The notes: generated by a model from the sequence alone, not told the origin. A stretch of 64,000 bases of DNA from Chloranthus sessilifolius (GCA_021018995.1 CM037590.1:68605597-68669596), one strand, 5' to 3'. Shown: positions 1-10,219, counted from the first letter of the stretch. Program-made: numbers and translations.

Positions 1-840
1 ACATTGAAGCACAACCCTTTGGGAAATTTTAACCTACTCGGATCAGACGGTCCATGATCATTTTTCTTCCAATTTTTTTACTAATGGATCTTACAAACAA
101 GATTAACTTATCAAACGATTAAATTTATTTTTTAAATGATATGAATCTAAAAAAAGTGATGTGTTTCGATAGCAGTCATCATTTTTTTCCCTAAAATATG
201 ATTTAAAATAGAAATTTGAAGAGTTGGATGAAGAGTTCGTAGGAGATGTATAATACAACCCAATTCTTCAACTCCCCTCACTCTTCAAACAAAGTCGCAT
301 GAGCATCTCCAACGATAACTTTTGAAGAGTGCCCTTGGAGATGCTCTAAGAGCATGGATGCTCTGAGAGTATCTCTAATAGTGTATCCCATTTTTTCTTT
401 TATGTGGCAAATTTGGAATGCCAAAAATTTGGGATATCATGCAACTCCATCCATGTATCCCAAATCTATTAGTTTGTCATATTTACAAATTTTGGGATAT
501 GGTACACTTCAGCCATGTATCCTAAAAAGTACTAATAAAATATATTATTTTCAAAATATAGGATACCAATTTGGTATCTTATATATAGGATACAAAGTTT
601 GTATCCTATATCCACGCGGGCTATAGAGTACCCGTTGGAGCACACAACACTTCTCATCCTTCCCAAATTAGAGTCGCTATTCAACCAGCACCAAACCTTC
701 AACAGTTTAATAGACTTATAAAACCTTTAAGGCATGGACTGAGCACCTAATATAATCTCTTTCTTTTCCTACATCACAATCCATCTATAAATTCTCAAAC
801 CTCTCTTTGCATCCAATTTATGATGGTTTTTACATTGAAA
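1..840. repeat. AT-rich noncoding repeat with MITE-like hairpin ends
   Basis: This stretch is repeated at 6817-7690. It contains a perfect short inverted pair, GAGCATCTCCAA at 301-312 and TTGGAGATGCTC at 335-346. The motif recurs in the second copy and once more near 7533. Sequences of this kind are typical ends of small non-autonomous DNA elements in plants, but I could not fix outer ends or a target duplication. From 354 to 650 there is a low-complexity run of GTATCC/ATATAGG words. The short reading frame there is not convincing as a gene. Confidence 0.5.
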
Positions 841-1044
841 TTAAGGATATTTAAGATAGATTTCTTCTTGTCATCATTTCCACTTTAATACCTATAAAAA
901 GATAATAGTGAGGCTATCATGCCCATAATCAATAAAGCAGTAATAAAATTACAAGCTTACAATACATCAGTCATAGAGTAATTAATAAGAGTAAAAGCAA
1001 TACATTATACATATCATGATCTAAAGACCTATGGTGTCAAAGAC

Positions 1045-1267
1045 ATGTGCCATATAATTGTAAGACCATAATCTAAAGATCTATGGGATCTAAGATTGGG
1101 ATGAAAAAATAAATATATGTACCATGTGATTCAAAGGAGTCAACGCCATTTAAAGATCTACAGTCTAAGATTTTCATCATAGCTGTTAATTTAAAAAGAA
1201 GTTGACCACTTTTAATCACACGAGCGGGACATTTAAGATCATGGTTTTTAAATCAAATGACACACAT
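1045..1267. mobile_element. Foldback MITE, ATGATCTAAAG family, copy 1
   Basis: The left arm reads roughly TGTGCCAT, then a CATGATCTAAAG-like core. The right arm near 1231-1264 carries the inverted counterpart AGATCATGGTTTTTAAATC. The same structure recurs at 8832-8980, 11015-11233, 28582-28799 (split by the giant element) and 61780-61925. No coding capacity. The long imperfect terminal inverted repeats suggest a Mutator- or foldback-type non-autonomous element. The superfamily is not settled because the target duplications are unclear. Confidence 0.55.
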
Positions 1268-1540
1268 GATGAAATCAGGTGCCACATACATTGAGCACTC
1301 ATGTGCATACATCAAGCACTCATGTGCACAAGATCGATGAGGTCCCTCCCCCAACACAAAATTGAAAAAACATGGTCAAAGTTGAAGAAATTTAATGCAC
1401 CAAGTATGTTGGGCGTCACAGCAACGTTGACCATGTTTTTGATAGCCAAAAAAGTTCTTAAATTTTTTCTTTTAGATGACATTCCATGTGGCATCTGATC
1501 CCTAACGGTATTTCTGGGGATCAAGTGGGAAACGATCTCG

Positions 1541-1589
1541 GCATTAGTGCAACATTCCAACGCTGCAACACTAGTGCACAAGCCCTTTA

Positions 1590-1645
<56 letters not shown>
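1541..1645. repeat. Short hairpin followed by (AT)n microsatellite
   Basis: The sequence around GCATTAGTGC (1541) and ACTAGTGC (1570-1577) forms an imperfect inverted pair. It is followed by an AT dinucleotide run from about 1592 to 1645. Copy B has the same hairpin at 11460-11496 and a longer AT run at 11511-11572. Apparent tyrosine/isoleucine proteins here are only the repeat read in frame. Confidence 0.8.
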
Positions 1646-1648
<3 letters not shown>

Positions 1649-1674
1649 CAGAGTAATTCCTCAATAAGGTTAGC

Positions 1675-2530
1675 TTGGGAAGATCTCAGATATTTCTCAA
1701 CAAGGTCACTTTGGACTCTCATTTGGAAGATTGGGGGCCTCGAATATTCCTTACAGAGATGAAAATACCCATGCCTTTCAGATGGCCTCTGTATTGCTGT
1801 TATGAAGAAACCATTTCCCGTCTTCTACTTCAGTGCCCTCTCGCAAAAGAAGTATGACGTTTCTTCCCAAACATAATGCAGATTCACATGGTTCAGCTTG
1901 AACGCTTCACTAGCTCGCTGGTTTTCATCAAAGTTCAATAGCTAGTTCAACTCGTGAAGATGGTAGATCCCATGACTAATAATGTGGGAAATACGAACTA
2001 CTGGGGACTCTATTCGGCATGGTGGCAAGAGAGCCGATTCGCGAGCGCGCGCGCGCGGGGGGGGGGGGGGGGGGGGGTGGTGGTGTTATTAATCGTGGCA
2101 AGAATTGGATACAAGTGATATCTAAGCATAGTTCGTTCTCAAAACACAATACTAAAGTGGAAGTAGAAACAATAGCATCGCTGGGCTGCCTTGCCCTCTC
2201 ATAAATGTTCGTGCTCCAAAATTTGCATGGTTAAATGGGTTGATCCTCCTGCTAGTTAGCTAAAAATAAAATATTGATGGTGCTTGCAGAGCTATATCGA
2301 GGCCATGCTTCAGAGGTAGTGTAATTCAAATATTGGGTGGGTCCTTGGTGTTGGCATTCTAAGCTTTCTGCGACACAGGTTCCAACACAATTTCAGAATT
2401 CCGAGCTCTGAAATCAGGGTTACAACAACTTCCTTCAGACTGTTTAAAAGTTGAAATTGAATGACTCACAGGTCATGGTTGATGCAGTGGGTGGCAGAGC
2501 GTTCCCTTGGAGAGTGGATGAATCCGTATT
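1675..2530 (+). pseudogene. LINE 3' remnant: zf-RVT and RNase H (copy A)
   Basis: The translated stretch around 1770-1860 reads like the zinc-binding zf-RVT tail of plant L1 reverse transcriptases, with EETISRLLLQCPLAKEV and paired cysteines. Further on, about 2260-2480 resembles the RNase H domain found after it, with an INIDGACR-like start and SEFRAL / VEIE-like blocks in shifted frames. Several frame changes and stops show it is dead. It is a different LINE copy from the one at 3027-5862, because that one starts at its 5' end downstream of this piece. Matching copy B pieces are 11600-12208 and 15602-15835. Confidence 0.6.
2041..2090. repeat. (GC)n followed by a run of 21 G
   Basis: An alternating GC stretch runs straight into 21 consecutive G (2057-2077) and then GT repeats. 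Copy B has only a short GCGCATCG here (about 11966), so the run expanded in copy A or is a sequencing or assembly artefact. Confidence 0.75.
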
Positions 2531-2915
2531 GACTCTCAAGAAAAGGCTAGCTGCTTTATAATGGAAAATGATTATGTATTCTGAGACTAAAGGGGAATAT
2601 AGTTACATATAGCTTGGCTGCCTTGGATAATCACGAGTTGCAAAACATCCTCTAAGGGTTCAACAGTCACTCTAAGGTTTAGAAAAATAAATCTTCTTAA
2701 ACTTTTTTGCCATTTCATTTCACAGGTCAAATATACGGGATTTCCATCTAAAAGTCACCCTTAAAAGTTTTATCTTTGACAAAAACTCTATGGTGTTACA
2801 CTTGCATTCGAATGCATATCCCCGACCGTCTTATATAAAAGTTGTTTCAAGTCTAAGTTTGTGAGATACCTAATGATATTTTTCATGAATCCAAAACTAA
2901 TATAAGTTATGGCTT
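2531..2915. other. Noncoding stretch shared with copies B and C
   Basis: No gene is visible. The sequence is paralogous to 15840-16172 and, more diverged, to 63140-63968. That places all three as copies of one ancestral locus. The third copy is important because it continues across the Harbinger-like insertion site without the element. Confidence 0.7.
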
Positions 2916-3026
2916 TTAGGTTATGTTTGGCATTGCTCTTTGGGAGAGTAGAAAAGAGCGGCAGCAGCTCTTTGTCATTCAAAGAAGTGTGGGGAGATAG
3001 AGAAGCATTGGAAGAAGATAAAGAGA
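2916..3026 (+). mobile_element. Left end of Harbinger-like MITE, copy A
   Basis: It starts GGTTATGTTTGGCATTGC at 2919, preceded by TTA (2916-2918). The inverted counterpart in copy B ends at 27620 and is followed by TTA. A TTA duplication and a TGTTTGG-type start fit PIF/Harbinger (Tourist-like) elements. Only the left 108 bases remain in copy A because the duplication ends inside the LINE nested in it. Confidence 0.75.
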
Positions 3027-3073
3027 GGCAAATCAAACCGGAAAGTGGAAAATGGCATTATTTGAGTAGAGAA

Positions 3074-4346
3074 ATGGACGTTCTAGTTCTGAGAGCTGGT
3101 GACTAGATATGCTCAGCCTGTCGTAGAGTTAACTTCAAACGCAAAAACATTTGTCATCGTTACGGCTGCTCTTCACTGCTAACCAAGGGCATCATGGTTA
3201 AAAGGAATGATGAAAGCTTTCCTAGGATGGGCTCTAAGAACTAGTTGATTTTTAATGGCACCCAAATGAAAGACCTATCACAGGGTTGGCCTATTGCGGG
3301 CAAGATATTCTGTAGGGCCTCAGAACTCCCTCCTCCTTGCGAGGGGCCTCTTTATAGACGTTGTCTTGGCATTTCTTCTGCCGATGCCTTCATGGTGGGC
3401 CCAAGAATTTTCAGATCCGGCGGTGGTGCTACCCCCGAGACGAATGACGTTGGGTTCCATGAGGAATCTGTGGACCCCCCGCCCTCGGTTACGGAGGGTG
3501 CCTTCTATCGCGACAGCCCTAACTCTATATCCTTGTTCTACAACCTAAGTGATTATTGGGTGGTTCTTTACATATTCAAAGACTCCATTAATCCTTTACA
3601 AATCTACAAGTGGTTACAAAAAAAGTGAACACTACTAGACAGATCGACCGTTTCAGCCATTACAAACTCAAAATTTCTTCTACAATGCCCCTCGCCGACT
3701 ATTGCGAAGGACATTTGCTCCTTTAAGTCCTTCTTCATCGATGAAATATCGGTCGAATATCGCTGCTTGTCACCCGAGGTGAACGAACTCCAGACGCATC
3801 TTTGGAACGGTGGGGTTTGTATTTTTGGGCTCCCCCTCCATATGCTTGGACTATGGAGGTTTTCAACTGATCGGTGGAAGATGTGGCAACTTTCTCCTTG
3901 TGGACAAAAGCACGGACGATCTGTGGGAGACCCGCTTCGCTAGAATCCTGGTTGCCGTCGACTGTTGGGAGACTATCCCTAGATTGTGCGAAATTTACCT
4001 CAATGACAAAAAACTCCGAATCTTCATATAAGTGGAGTTGTGGGAGAGGGTGGTCCTCCCTCATCAACCGCATGACATAGCTGAGAGGTTCGGGGTTGCC
4101 TACAAAAACATAATCGGTGGTCCCGTTGAAAAATGCCCTTCAGAGATCCACCCATTCCGGGACGGGATAGACCTGATTGTCGGGGTCTCCACCTACCTTG
4201 AAGTGGCGCTCGACTTGTATCTGTCTTACCATCAGGAGACCTCCTCGGCGGTGGGGGATCCTTCTCGACGAAGCGTGTTTGTCGGTGGCCATCCTTTGTT
4301 CAACTCTGCGGACAAGGGGCTTGAAGAAGAGGAGACTGATTTTTGA
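3074..4346 (+). pseudogene. LINE ORF1 with RanBP2-type zinc finger and DUF4283 (copy A)
   Basis: The ATG at 3074 lies 47 bases inside the LINE. Residues 9-30 read GD-stop-ICSACRRVNFKRKNICHRY. With the W present in copy B this fits the RanBP2-type finger, W-x-C-x2-C-x3-N-x6-C-x2-C, including the RNA-contacting NF pair. The fourth ligand is Tyr in both copies. From about 3560 to 4060, in a shifted frame, the text resembles DUF4283 of plant LINE ORF1 proteins (FLLVDKSTDDLWETRFARIL). The C-terminus near 4346 is acidic (EEEETDF). ORF1 proteins bind LINE RNA. I do not see the usual CCHC knuckle that follows DUF4283. At least one frameshift and several stops are present. Confidence 0.6.
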
Positions 4347-4364
4347 GGTGACAGATGGGAGATT

Positions 4365-5862
4365 TGTCTCTTCTGCTTGGCTCATTATCTTCCCTCATGC
4401 ATCCCTGACGGGTCTTGCTAGGGTTGTTTCGTATCATAGACCACTGCTAATGGACTACGGTCCTACAGGTAGAGGCCCTATGCCCTTCAGGTTCAAAAAT
4501 TAGTGGCTCCTCAATGACGAATTTAGAGCTCGGATCCCGGTCTGGTGGCAATAACATAATCCTCGCGACTCGACTAAGTTTCGATTGACATCCAAGCTGA
4601 GATATCTTAAGAACAGAATCAAATCCTAGAACAGTAATATGTTTGGTCTATCCCACGTTTGGAAGCTGAGTGTTTTGGAGAGGCTCAAGGTGTTGGACCA
4701 GTTGGAAGAAAGCAGGGATCTTTTTGGAACCAAAATGGATGAAAGATTTAACCTTAAGATTAGGCTGAGCGAGAGGAGTCTTCAGGAGGAGCTGAGTTGG
4801 AAACAAAAGTCCAAAGTCCACTAGTTGAATGTTGGGGATAACAACACCAAATGTTTCCACATGATGGCTAATGCAAGATCCAATAAAAAGTTACTGACCA
4901 AAATTGTGGCAAACGGGGTAGAGATTTCAGACCCCGGCCAGATCAAACTACAGATCGCTGATTTCTATCAAATGCTGTACCAAGATGAAGGGTGGCCCAA
5001 GCCACATCTTGATGACCTTTCTTTTCCTACCATCAGCCCATCGAACTGTACATCATTGGAGAAGTCATTCTCCAAAGCTGAAATCTGGATTGCCATCAAG
5101 TCTTGTGGCAAAAGCAAGTCCCCGGGCCTTGACGGCTTCAATATGGAATTTTTTGTTAGCTTCTGGGCCATCATTAAACCTGATATCCTTGAGTTCTTTA
5201 AAGAATTCCATTCTCGAGCGGCTATAAGCAAAAGTCTCAATTCAACTTTCCTTGCCCTTATCCCCGAGAAAGAAGGTGTGACTGATTTACGTGACTTCCG
5301 TCCCATCAACCTGATTAATTGTCTCTGCAAAATTCCGGCTAAGGTGCTTGTTAACCACCTTAAACTCATAATGAGATCTATCACTTCTGAAACCCAAGGA
5401 GCTATTATATAGGGTCCTCAACTCATGGATATGGTGGTCAATGCTCATGAGGTGGTCCATTTGGCTCACTCCAGCCATTTGTTTGCCTTTGTTTGGAAGG
5501 TCGATATGGAGAAGTCATACGACCGGGTCAATTGCGACTGCTTGGATTATATGTTGCTTCGTTTTGATTTTGGTGATATTTGGAGGAAATGGATGAAAGC
5601 CTGTGTCACCTCCCCCTAGTTCTCCATGATTGTCAATGGAACTCCTGCGGGGTATTTTAAAAGCTCACGTGGTCTAAAGACAGGGAGACCCTCTCTTTGT
5701 TGCTCTTCAATTTAGTTGGTGAGGCTTTGGGAGCCCTCATCTCTAAATCTCCAATACATTGATGATACCATTCTCTTTGGCAAAGTCACCCAGGGCGAGA
5801 TTTCAGCCTTTGCTGACATTCTCGCGATTTATGAAGTTATATCTGGTCAAAGGGTCAATTTG
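4365..5862 (+). pseudogene. LINE ORF2 fragment: endonuclease tail and reverse transcriptase (copy A)
   Basis: It encodes the RNA-templated DNA polymerase of an L1-type retroposon. Visible blocks in order: the end of the endonuclease (4380-4500), a linker, KSPGLDGFNMEFF (about 5115), FLALIPEKEG, DFRPINLINCLCKI (about 5290), FVWKVDMEKSYDRV (about 5485), and YIDDTILFG at 5755-5784. The order matches plant L1 RT. In-frame stops occur, for example near 4822, 5410 and 5617. The thumb and zf-RVT are absent because the copy ends at 5862. Confidence 0.85.
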
Positions 5863-5942
5863 CTGATGAGGCACATCCCAAGCATGCAATCTCTGATTTT
5901 TCACTGAATTTAATTTTTATCTTCCCATTCTGATTTGAATAG

Positions 5943-6009
5943 GTTCATCGAAACGTCAATCATGATGTTTGTCGTTATAGAGAAATTGTTTCGTTATAGT
6001 TTTGTTCAG
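5943..6009 (+). pseudogene. Exon-like 67-nt fragment, inverted copy of 9621-9687
   Basis: A 67-base block with AG before it and GT after it matches the 67-base exon-like block at 9621-9687 on the other strand, along with part of the intron-like T-rich sequence upstream. Here the frame is damaged (a stop in the shared frame). I do not recognise the gene. It is the first recognisable sequence beyond the LINE break at 5862, so it marks a rearrangement joint. Confidence 0.45.
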
Positions 6010-6055
6010 GTACTGTTAGTTAAAATACCAATATAGTTTTGGGTCCCATAATTTG

Positions 6056-6186
6056 TATGTCAAAGATTGACACAAAACAAGATCTTTATCATTTGATTCA
6101 ACTGACTTGAAGCCTATCATCCGATTTAATGGTTCAATGTGTAAAATAAAATGATAGAGATTGTGTTTTGTGCCAATCTTTGACAT
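6056..6186. mobile_element. Short foldback MITE
   Basis: The 131-base stretch begins TATGTCAAAGATTG and ends CAATCTTTGACATA, with arms that continue into CACAAAACA / TGTTTTGTG. It is noncoding and would fold into a long hairpin. The superfamily is unknown. No other full copy was seen in the window. Confidence 0.6.
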
Positions 6187-6816
6187 AAAAAAACTTTATA
6201 TCATGACCTTCAAATCAGACAGCTTTGATGGTGTTACACATGACACATGTCCAAAAATAGCTCCCCATGTAATACAAAGGGAATTAGGAATGAGCTCCTA
6301 GGGTAACACTTCGGTCAATCTCTTTCTTATCAAAAGGTCGAGCCTTGAGAGTTACATAATAATATACAAATTAGGGAAACTTTATCTGACCTTTCATTGA
6401 TTTGGCGCTCTATGAATTAGCGAAATGGGTAACATGGGTTGATACTTGTTTGGTCTATGAACCAAAGTTTGCGAATTGGGTAACATAGGTTGATACTTGT
6501 TTGGTCTAGGAACCAAAGTTGGTGTGCAAGTAAATCTCCATCCATCAAACTGATCCAACATTGGGAGTTGCACTCATATTAATGATGGTAAAATATGTGA
6601 AACAAAGTGCATCTCTAAGGGACGCTTCATATGCAATGTGACAAGTCAAACGATTACATTTGAAGAGTCCCTTACTCTTCAAACACTTTCATCTTTAATG
6701 TTGACTAGGCTTTGAAGAGTCTCCGTGACTTTTCAGCATTGCCAAGCCACTTTTGGCTCTTCAAAATATTAAGTAATATTTGTTTTTACTTTTTTTTTTA
6801 CAACCTACTTTTTACT
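6187..6816. other. Noncoding stretch with a 51-bp tandem duplication
   Basis: A unit beginning near 6422 (GGGTAACATGGGTTGATACT) is repeated near 6474 with a few changes, a period of about 51 bases. Around 6650-6790, ACTCTTCAAA-type words in both orientations resemble the MITE-like sequence at 210-350. No gene is seen. Confidence 0.55.
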
Positions 6817-7690
6817 TGAAACACAACCCTTTGTGAAATTTTAACCTGCTCGGATCAGACAGTCCATGATCATTTTTCTTCCAATTTTTTTACTAATGGA
6901 TCTTACGAACACGATTATCTTATCAAACAATTAAATTTATATTTTAAATGATATAAATCTAAAAAAAGTACGTGTTTTGATACTCATCATCATTTTTTCC
7001 CTAAAATATGATTTAAAAGAGAAATTTGAAGAGTTGGATGAAGAGTCCGTAAGAGATGCATAATACAACCCAATTCTTCAACTCTCCCTCACTCTTTAAA
7101 TAAAGTCATGGATCACATCTCCAATGATAACTTTTGAAGAGTACCCTTGGAGATGCTCTAAGAGCATGGATGCTCTTAGAGTATCTCTAATAGTGTATCC
7201 CATTTTTTTTTGTTTATGTGGCAAATTTGGAATACCAAAAATTTGGGATATCATGCAACTCCAACCATATATCCCAAATTTATTAATTTATTATATTTAT
7301 AAATTTATGGATATAGTGCACCTCAGCCATGTATCCCGACCATATATCCTAAAAAGTACCAATAAAATAAATTATTTTTAAAATATAGGATACCGACTTG
7401 GTATCCTATATATAAGATAAAAAGTTTGTATCCTATATCCAGGCAGGATATAGGGTACCCATTGGAGCACACAACACTTCTCATCCTTCCCAAATTAGAG
7501 TCGCTGTTCAACAAATTTAAGATGCACCATTGGAGATGCTCTAAGTATTTCACTTTTTCTCTTAACTCATGCACCAAACCTTCAACATTTTAATAGACTT
7601 ATAAAACCTTTTAAGGCATGGACTGAGCACCTAATATATTCTCTTTCTTTTCCTACATCACAATGCATCTAATTTATGATGGTTTTGACA
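6817..7690. repeat. Second copy of the 1-840 repeat (start of copy B)
   Basis: It aligns with 1-840 in the same orientation. The main difference is an extra segment of about 54 bases at 7512-7566 that includes another TTGGAGATGCTC word. This marks the left part of copy B. No gene. Confidence 0.8.
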
Positions 7691-7984
7691 AGATAATAGT
7701 GAGGCTATCATGCCCTAATCTGAAATGGCTAGTGCTACATCCATCCATCAACTATCAGATCCATTCATATGCATTGGTTGTAGACTGCAGATCAGAAATG
7801 ATACATTCTATGCTCATGTAAGCTCTTGATTAGGCAGTTGGATTCTTTGAAACGTTGTTTGAATCCATATAGATAACACATTAGTATATGAAAAGAGAAG
7901 TTGATTGATAATGCTACGGTCCTTAAGCTCATAACCCATTTAAATTTCAAGTTAGCCGTAAGATGACCACTTAACACTTAAGAT

Positions 7985-8152
7985 CATGGATCAAAAATTC
8001 GTCCGATACGGTACATTGAATGTACCGTATCGCCCTTTTGTATGAAAATAATTGGACGATACATTAAGTTACTGTTCCAATACGTATCGTCCGATACGTA
8101 CCGGTTTTGGGCTCGGACGATACATATTAGTTTTCCAGCATTTTGATCCATG
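7985..8152. mobile_element. hAT-like MITE, CATGGATCAAAA family, copy 1
   Basis: It begins CATGGATCAAAA and ends TTTTGATCCATG, and is flanked by an exact 8-bp duplication CTTAAGAT (7977-7984 and 8153-8160). An 8-bp target duplication is the hAT signature. The interior is rich in GATACG/CGTATC words that form nested palindromes. Noncoding. A second copy with its own 8-bp duplication is at 17508-17723. Confidence 0.85.
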
Positions 8153-8172
8153 CTTAAGATGGTCATCTTATT

Positions 8173-8560
8173 GATGGGAAACACACACACTCTTCTATGC
8201 GCAAATCACAGGATTCCACAACAAAAAATGGAACAATAAGCCAATAACCACAGAAGATCAAATAAGCAAATAGCAAGAGAGACCAAGATTTTTACATGAA
8301 AAACCCTTTGAAGCAAAGGTAAAAACCACAGGACCTAGTCCAGGAAAATTCACTAATAAAATAGATACAAAAAGTCACATCACCCAAAAGGATGGATAAA
8401 AACAAATCCTGGAAATCTCTCACTGAAATCACAGTTGAATTGATTGGAGAAGGCTTTTTATCTTCTTCTTACTGGTGCTTACTGCTATTAAAGGATTGCT
8501 TCTGCACCTCTTCAACACTAGCTGCTTACCTAGGATTTCACTTCTTAGGTAGACGCTACT
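8173..8560 (-). mobile_element. Possible copia-type LTR remnant
   Basis: On the minus strand the text resembles the R/U5 part of plant Ty1/copia LTRs (a CCTGGACTAGGTCC-like block, then CAAAGGGTTTTTCATG and a T/G-rich run) and ends in TTTCCCATCA at 8173. I could not find the matching left end or a target duplication. The call rests on style of sequence only. If real, it is a broken fragment. Confidence 0.3.
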
Positions 8561-8831
8561 GTTTAACCTGGAAATTCTGCAAATTAAGACGAAAGATCAT
8601 AACATATATAATTTTTATTACTAACTTCAAATGAAAAGAAAGCCAATATGAAACCAGAAAATATAATTTCAACTCTGCATTAGGAAACCAGAAGATAAAA
8701 AGGCATAAATTTAATTACAGAACAAGATCATCTTAAATAACATTACTAATTGACAAAGAATTAAAGGAGCAAAAATTTCAATACCGCAATCACAAATCCT
8801 TTGAAATCACAAGTGATTCAAAGGAGTCTCT
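8561..8831. repeat. AT-rich unit repeated at 10680-10920 and 28010-28300
   Basis: Words such as CCTGGAAATTCTG and AACTTCAAATG recur in the same order in three places, each followed by a copy of the ATGATCTAAAG MITE. Splice-like junctions suggest an old gene fragment, but no reading frame is conserved well enough to name it. Confidence 0.4.
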
Positions 8832-8980
8832 CTCGTGTGATTTTAAGACCATGATCTAAAGACCTATGGTGTCGGAGACTTTCATGATAGACGTTAGTTT
8901 AAAGGTGTTGACCACTTTGAATCACATGTAAGAGACGTTTTTAGATCATGGTTTTTAAATCACATGGCACACATGATATA
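8832..8980. mobile_element. Foldback MITE, ATGATCTAAAG family, copy 2
   Basis: The left arm TGTGATTTTAAGACCATGAT and the right arm ATCATGGTTTTTAAATCACA are close inverted repeats of each other. This is the clearest pair in the family. The sequence to its right (9000-9130) is also paralogous to 61020-61150. Confidence 0.65.
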
Positions 8981-9620
8981 ATTAGGTGCCACATTTCCCA
9001 AAAATTTACCCGTGAATCAAGTCACTTTGTAATCGGGGTTGGGTAAGTAATACTTATGGGTATTAGGTGCAGGAAAGTGTCATGGTTGACACTTGGGTCA
9101 ATCTCTTTCCAAATGGTCGTGTACCTAATACCAACTAAACAAGATATACATATCAAATCATGGCCTGGTCAATCACATCATTCCTAAATTGAGCTAATAT
9201 ACAACCATGGATTAAAAACTAATATATACCATTGGTCCGAAGTCGATACATATCAGATATACTGGATTTTATTTGCCAAACCAGCCAACAGTAAAGTATC
9301 TTTTTTATTTTAAATGTTAAAAACAAATAATTTCAAATAATAATAAAAATTGCCCAAAGGACAGTTTTGGTATTAAGCCTAGTTCATATCAGATATAAAT
9401 GAGCCTATATGACCTCATATGAGCCATAATAAGACTTGATATTTGACAGATTTCATCCTGTATCAAATCGGGGGGCAAATATCATATCGGGTGGGGGCTA
9501 CTAACCTGTTACATATTTGTCGTTATGCATTTGATTCGCTGGATATTTAAAAGCATGTATACAACAAGAAAAATACAAATTACAGGACCCAAACTTAAAT
9601 TACTATGTAATAAACATTAC

Positions 9621-9687
9621 CTGAATGAATCTGTAGCTGAACAATTTCTCTATAACGACGAGCATCATGATTGGCGTACTGATGAAC
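9621..9687 (-). pseudogene. Exon-like block, 67 nt, unrecognised gene
   Basis: On the minus strand TAG precedes and GTAATG follows a block that reads VHQYANHDARRYREIVQLQI in one open frame. The next block upstream (9789-9852) continues in the same frame across consistent AG/GT borders. I do not recognise the protein. A damaged inverted copy lies at 5943-6009. It could be a fragment of a host gene caught in the duplication. The evidence is splice-like borders plus a 67-nt copy of equal length. Confidence 0.4.
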
Positions 9688-9788
9688 CTATTTAAACGAA
9701 AACAGGAAAAATAAAAAAATTAAATTCAGATGAAAACTTGAGATATTGTGATTGAAATAGAGAACCAAGATAGGCGTAGAATTGAAAC

Positions 9789-9852
9789 CTGTGATAAGCC
9801 GTAATGCAAGCGAGTAGACATTGACAGTGGAGGCAGATGGTAGCACATCAAT
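9789..9852 (-). pseudogene. Exon-like block, 64 nt, unrecognised gene
   Basis: It is preceded on the minus strand by TTTACCTAG and followed by GTTTCA. One frame reads MCYHLPPLSMSTRLHYGLSQ and runs on in frame to the 9621-9687 block. The function is unknown. No further exons can be supported on either side. Confidence 0.35.
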
Positions 9853-9948
9853 CTAGGTAAAATATGTTTTTCTCGTTCTTCTTAAATAAGTGTAGAAAAC
9901 ACGAAGAAAAAAATTTCTCACAGAGAGAAAAAATCCATAAAGGAAGGG

Positions 9949-10140
9949 GGGTTGATCTTTTACAGCCGATCACCGTGTGGCATAAAAGGGCACAGAGATT
10001 TGTGTGCTTAAAATGACTTTTCGCATCCATGAAAGAAAAAGAAAGGGGTTGATCTTCTGCAGCCGGTCACCGTGTGGCCTAAAAGGGCATAGAGATTTAT
10101 GTGCTTAAAATTAGTTGTAGCATCCATGAAAAAGAAAGAA
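9949..10140. repeat. 97-bp tandem duplication
   Basis: The unit starting GTTGATCTT at 9951 is repeated at 10048 with about ten changes, giving a period of 97 bases. It includes CAGCC(A/G)(A/G)TCACCGTGTGG and GCATCCATGAAA words. No coding sense is seen. Confidence 0.75.
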
Positions 10141-10219
10141 GAAGAGGGACAGTGACACCAACACACAAAGGAGGCCCGGGCTAGACTACCCTACAAAACC
10201 TCCCCCAAAAACAAAAAAT

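Larger units (their letters stand above)
1..5862 (+). repeat. Segmental duplication, copy A
   Basis: This block matches, in the same order and strand, 6817-7690, 10900-12208, 15602-18944, 21930-22075 and 24436-25760. Identity looks high by eye throughout. Copy A lacks the three solo LTRs and the SINE found in copy B, and it lacks about 3.2 kb (7720-10900) between its first two blocks. It ends abruptly at about 5862 inside the LINE reverse transcriptase, where the next bases match the minus strand of 9621-9745. The left limit lies outside the window. I infer a local duplication that predates most insertions in B. Confidence 0.85.
3027..5862 (+). mobile_element. L1-type LINE, partial copy A
   Basis: The 5' end at about 3027 follows AAGATAAAGAGA (3015-3026). 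The same 12 bases lie after the A-rich tail of the copy B LINE (27403-27414), so this is its target-site duplication. The copy holds most of ORF1, lacks the endonuclease region relative to copy B (a joint near 4360), and contains the reverse transcriptase up to the YIDD motif (5755-5766). It then breaks off at the edge of the segmental duplication. Stops and frame changes make it non-functional. Confidence 0.85.

Noticed and set aside
1590-1645. Tyr/Ile-rich proteins across the AT runs (also 11511-11590, 12247-12297)
   Set aside because: They are simple-repeat translations with no conserved frame between copies.
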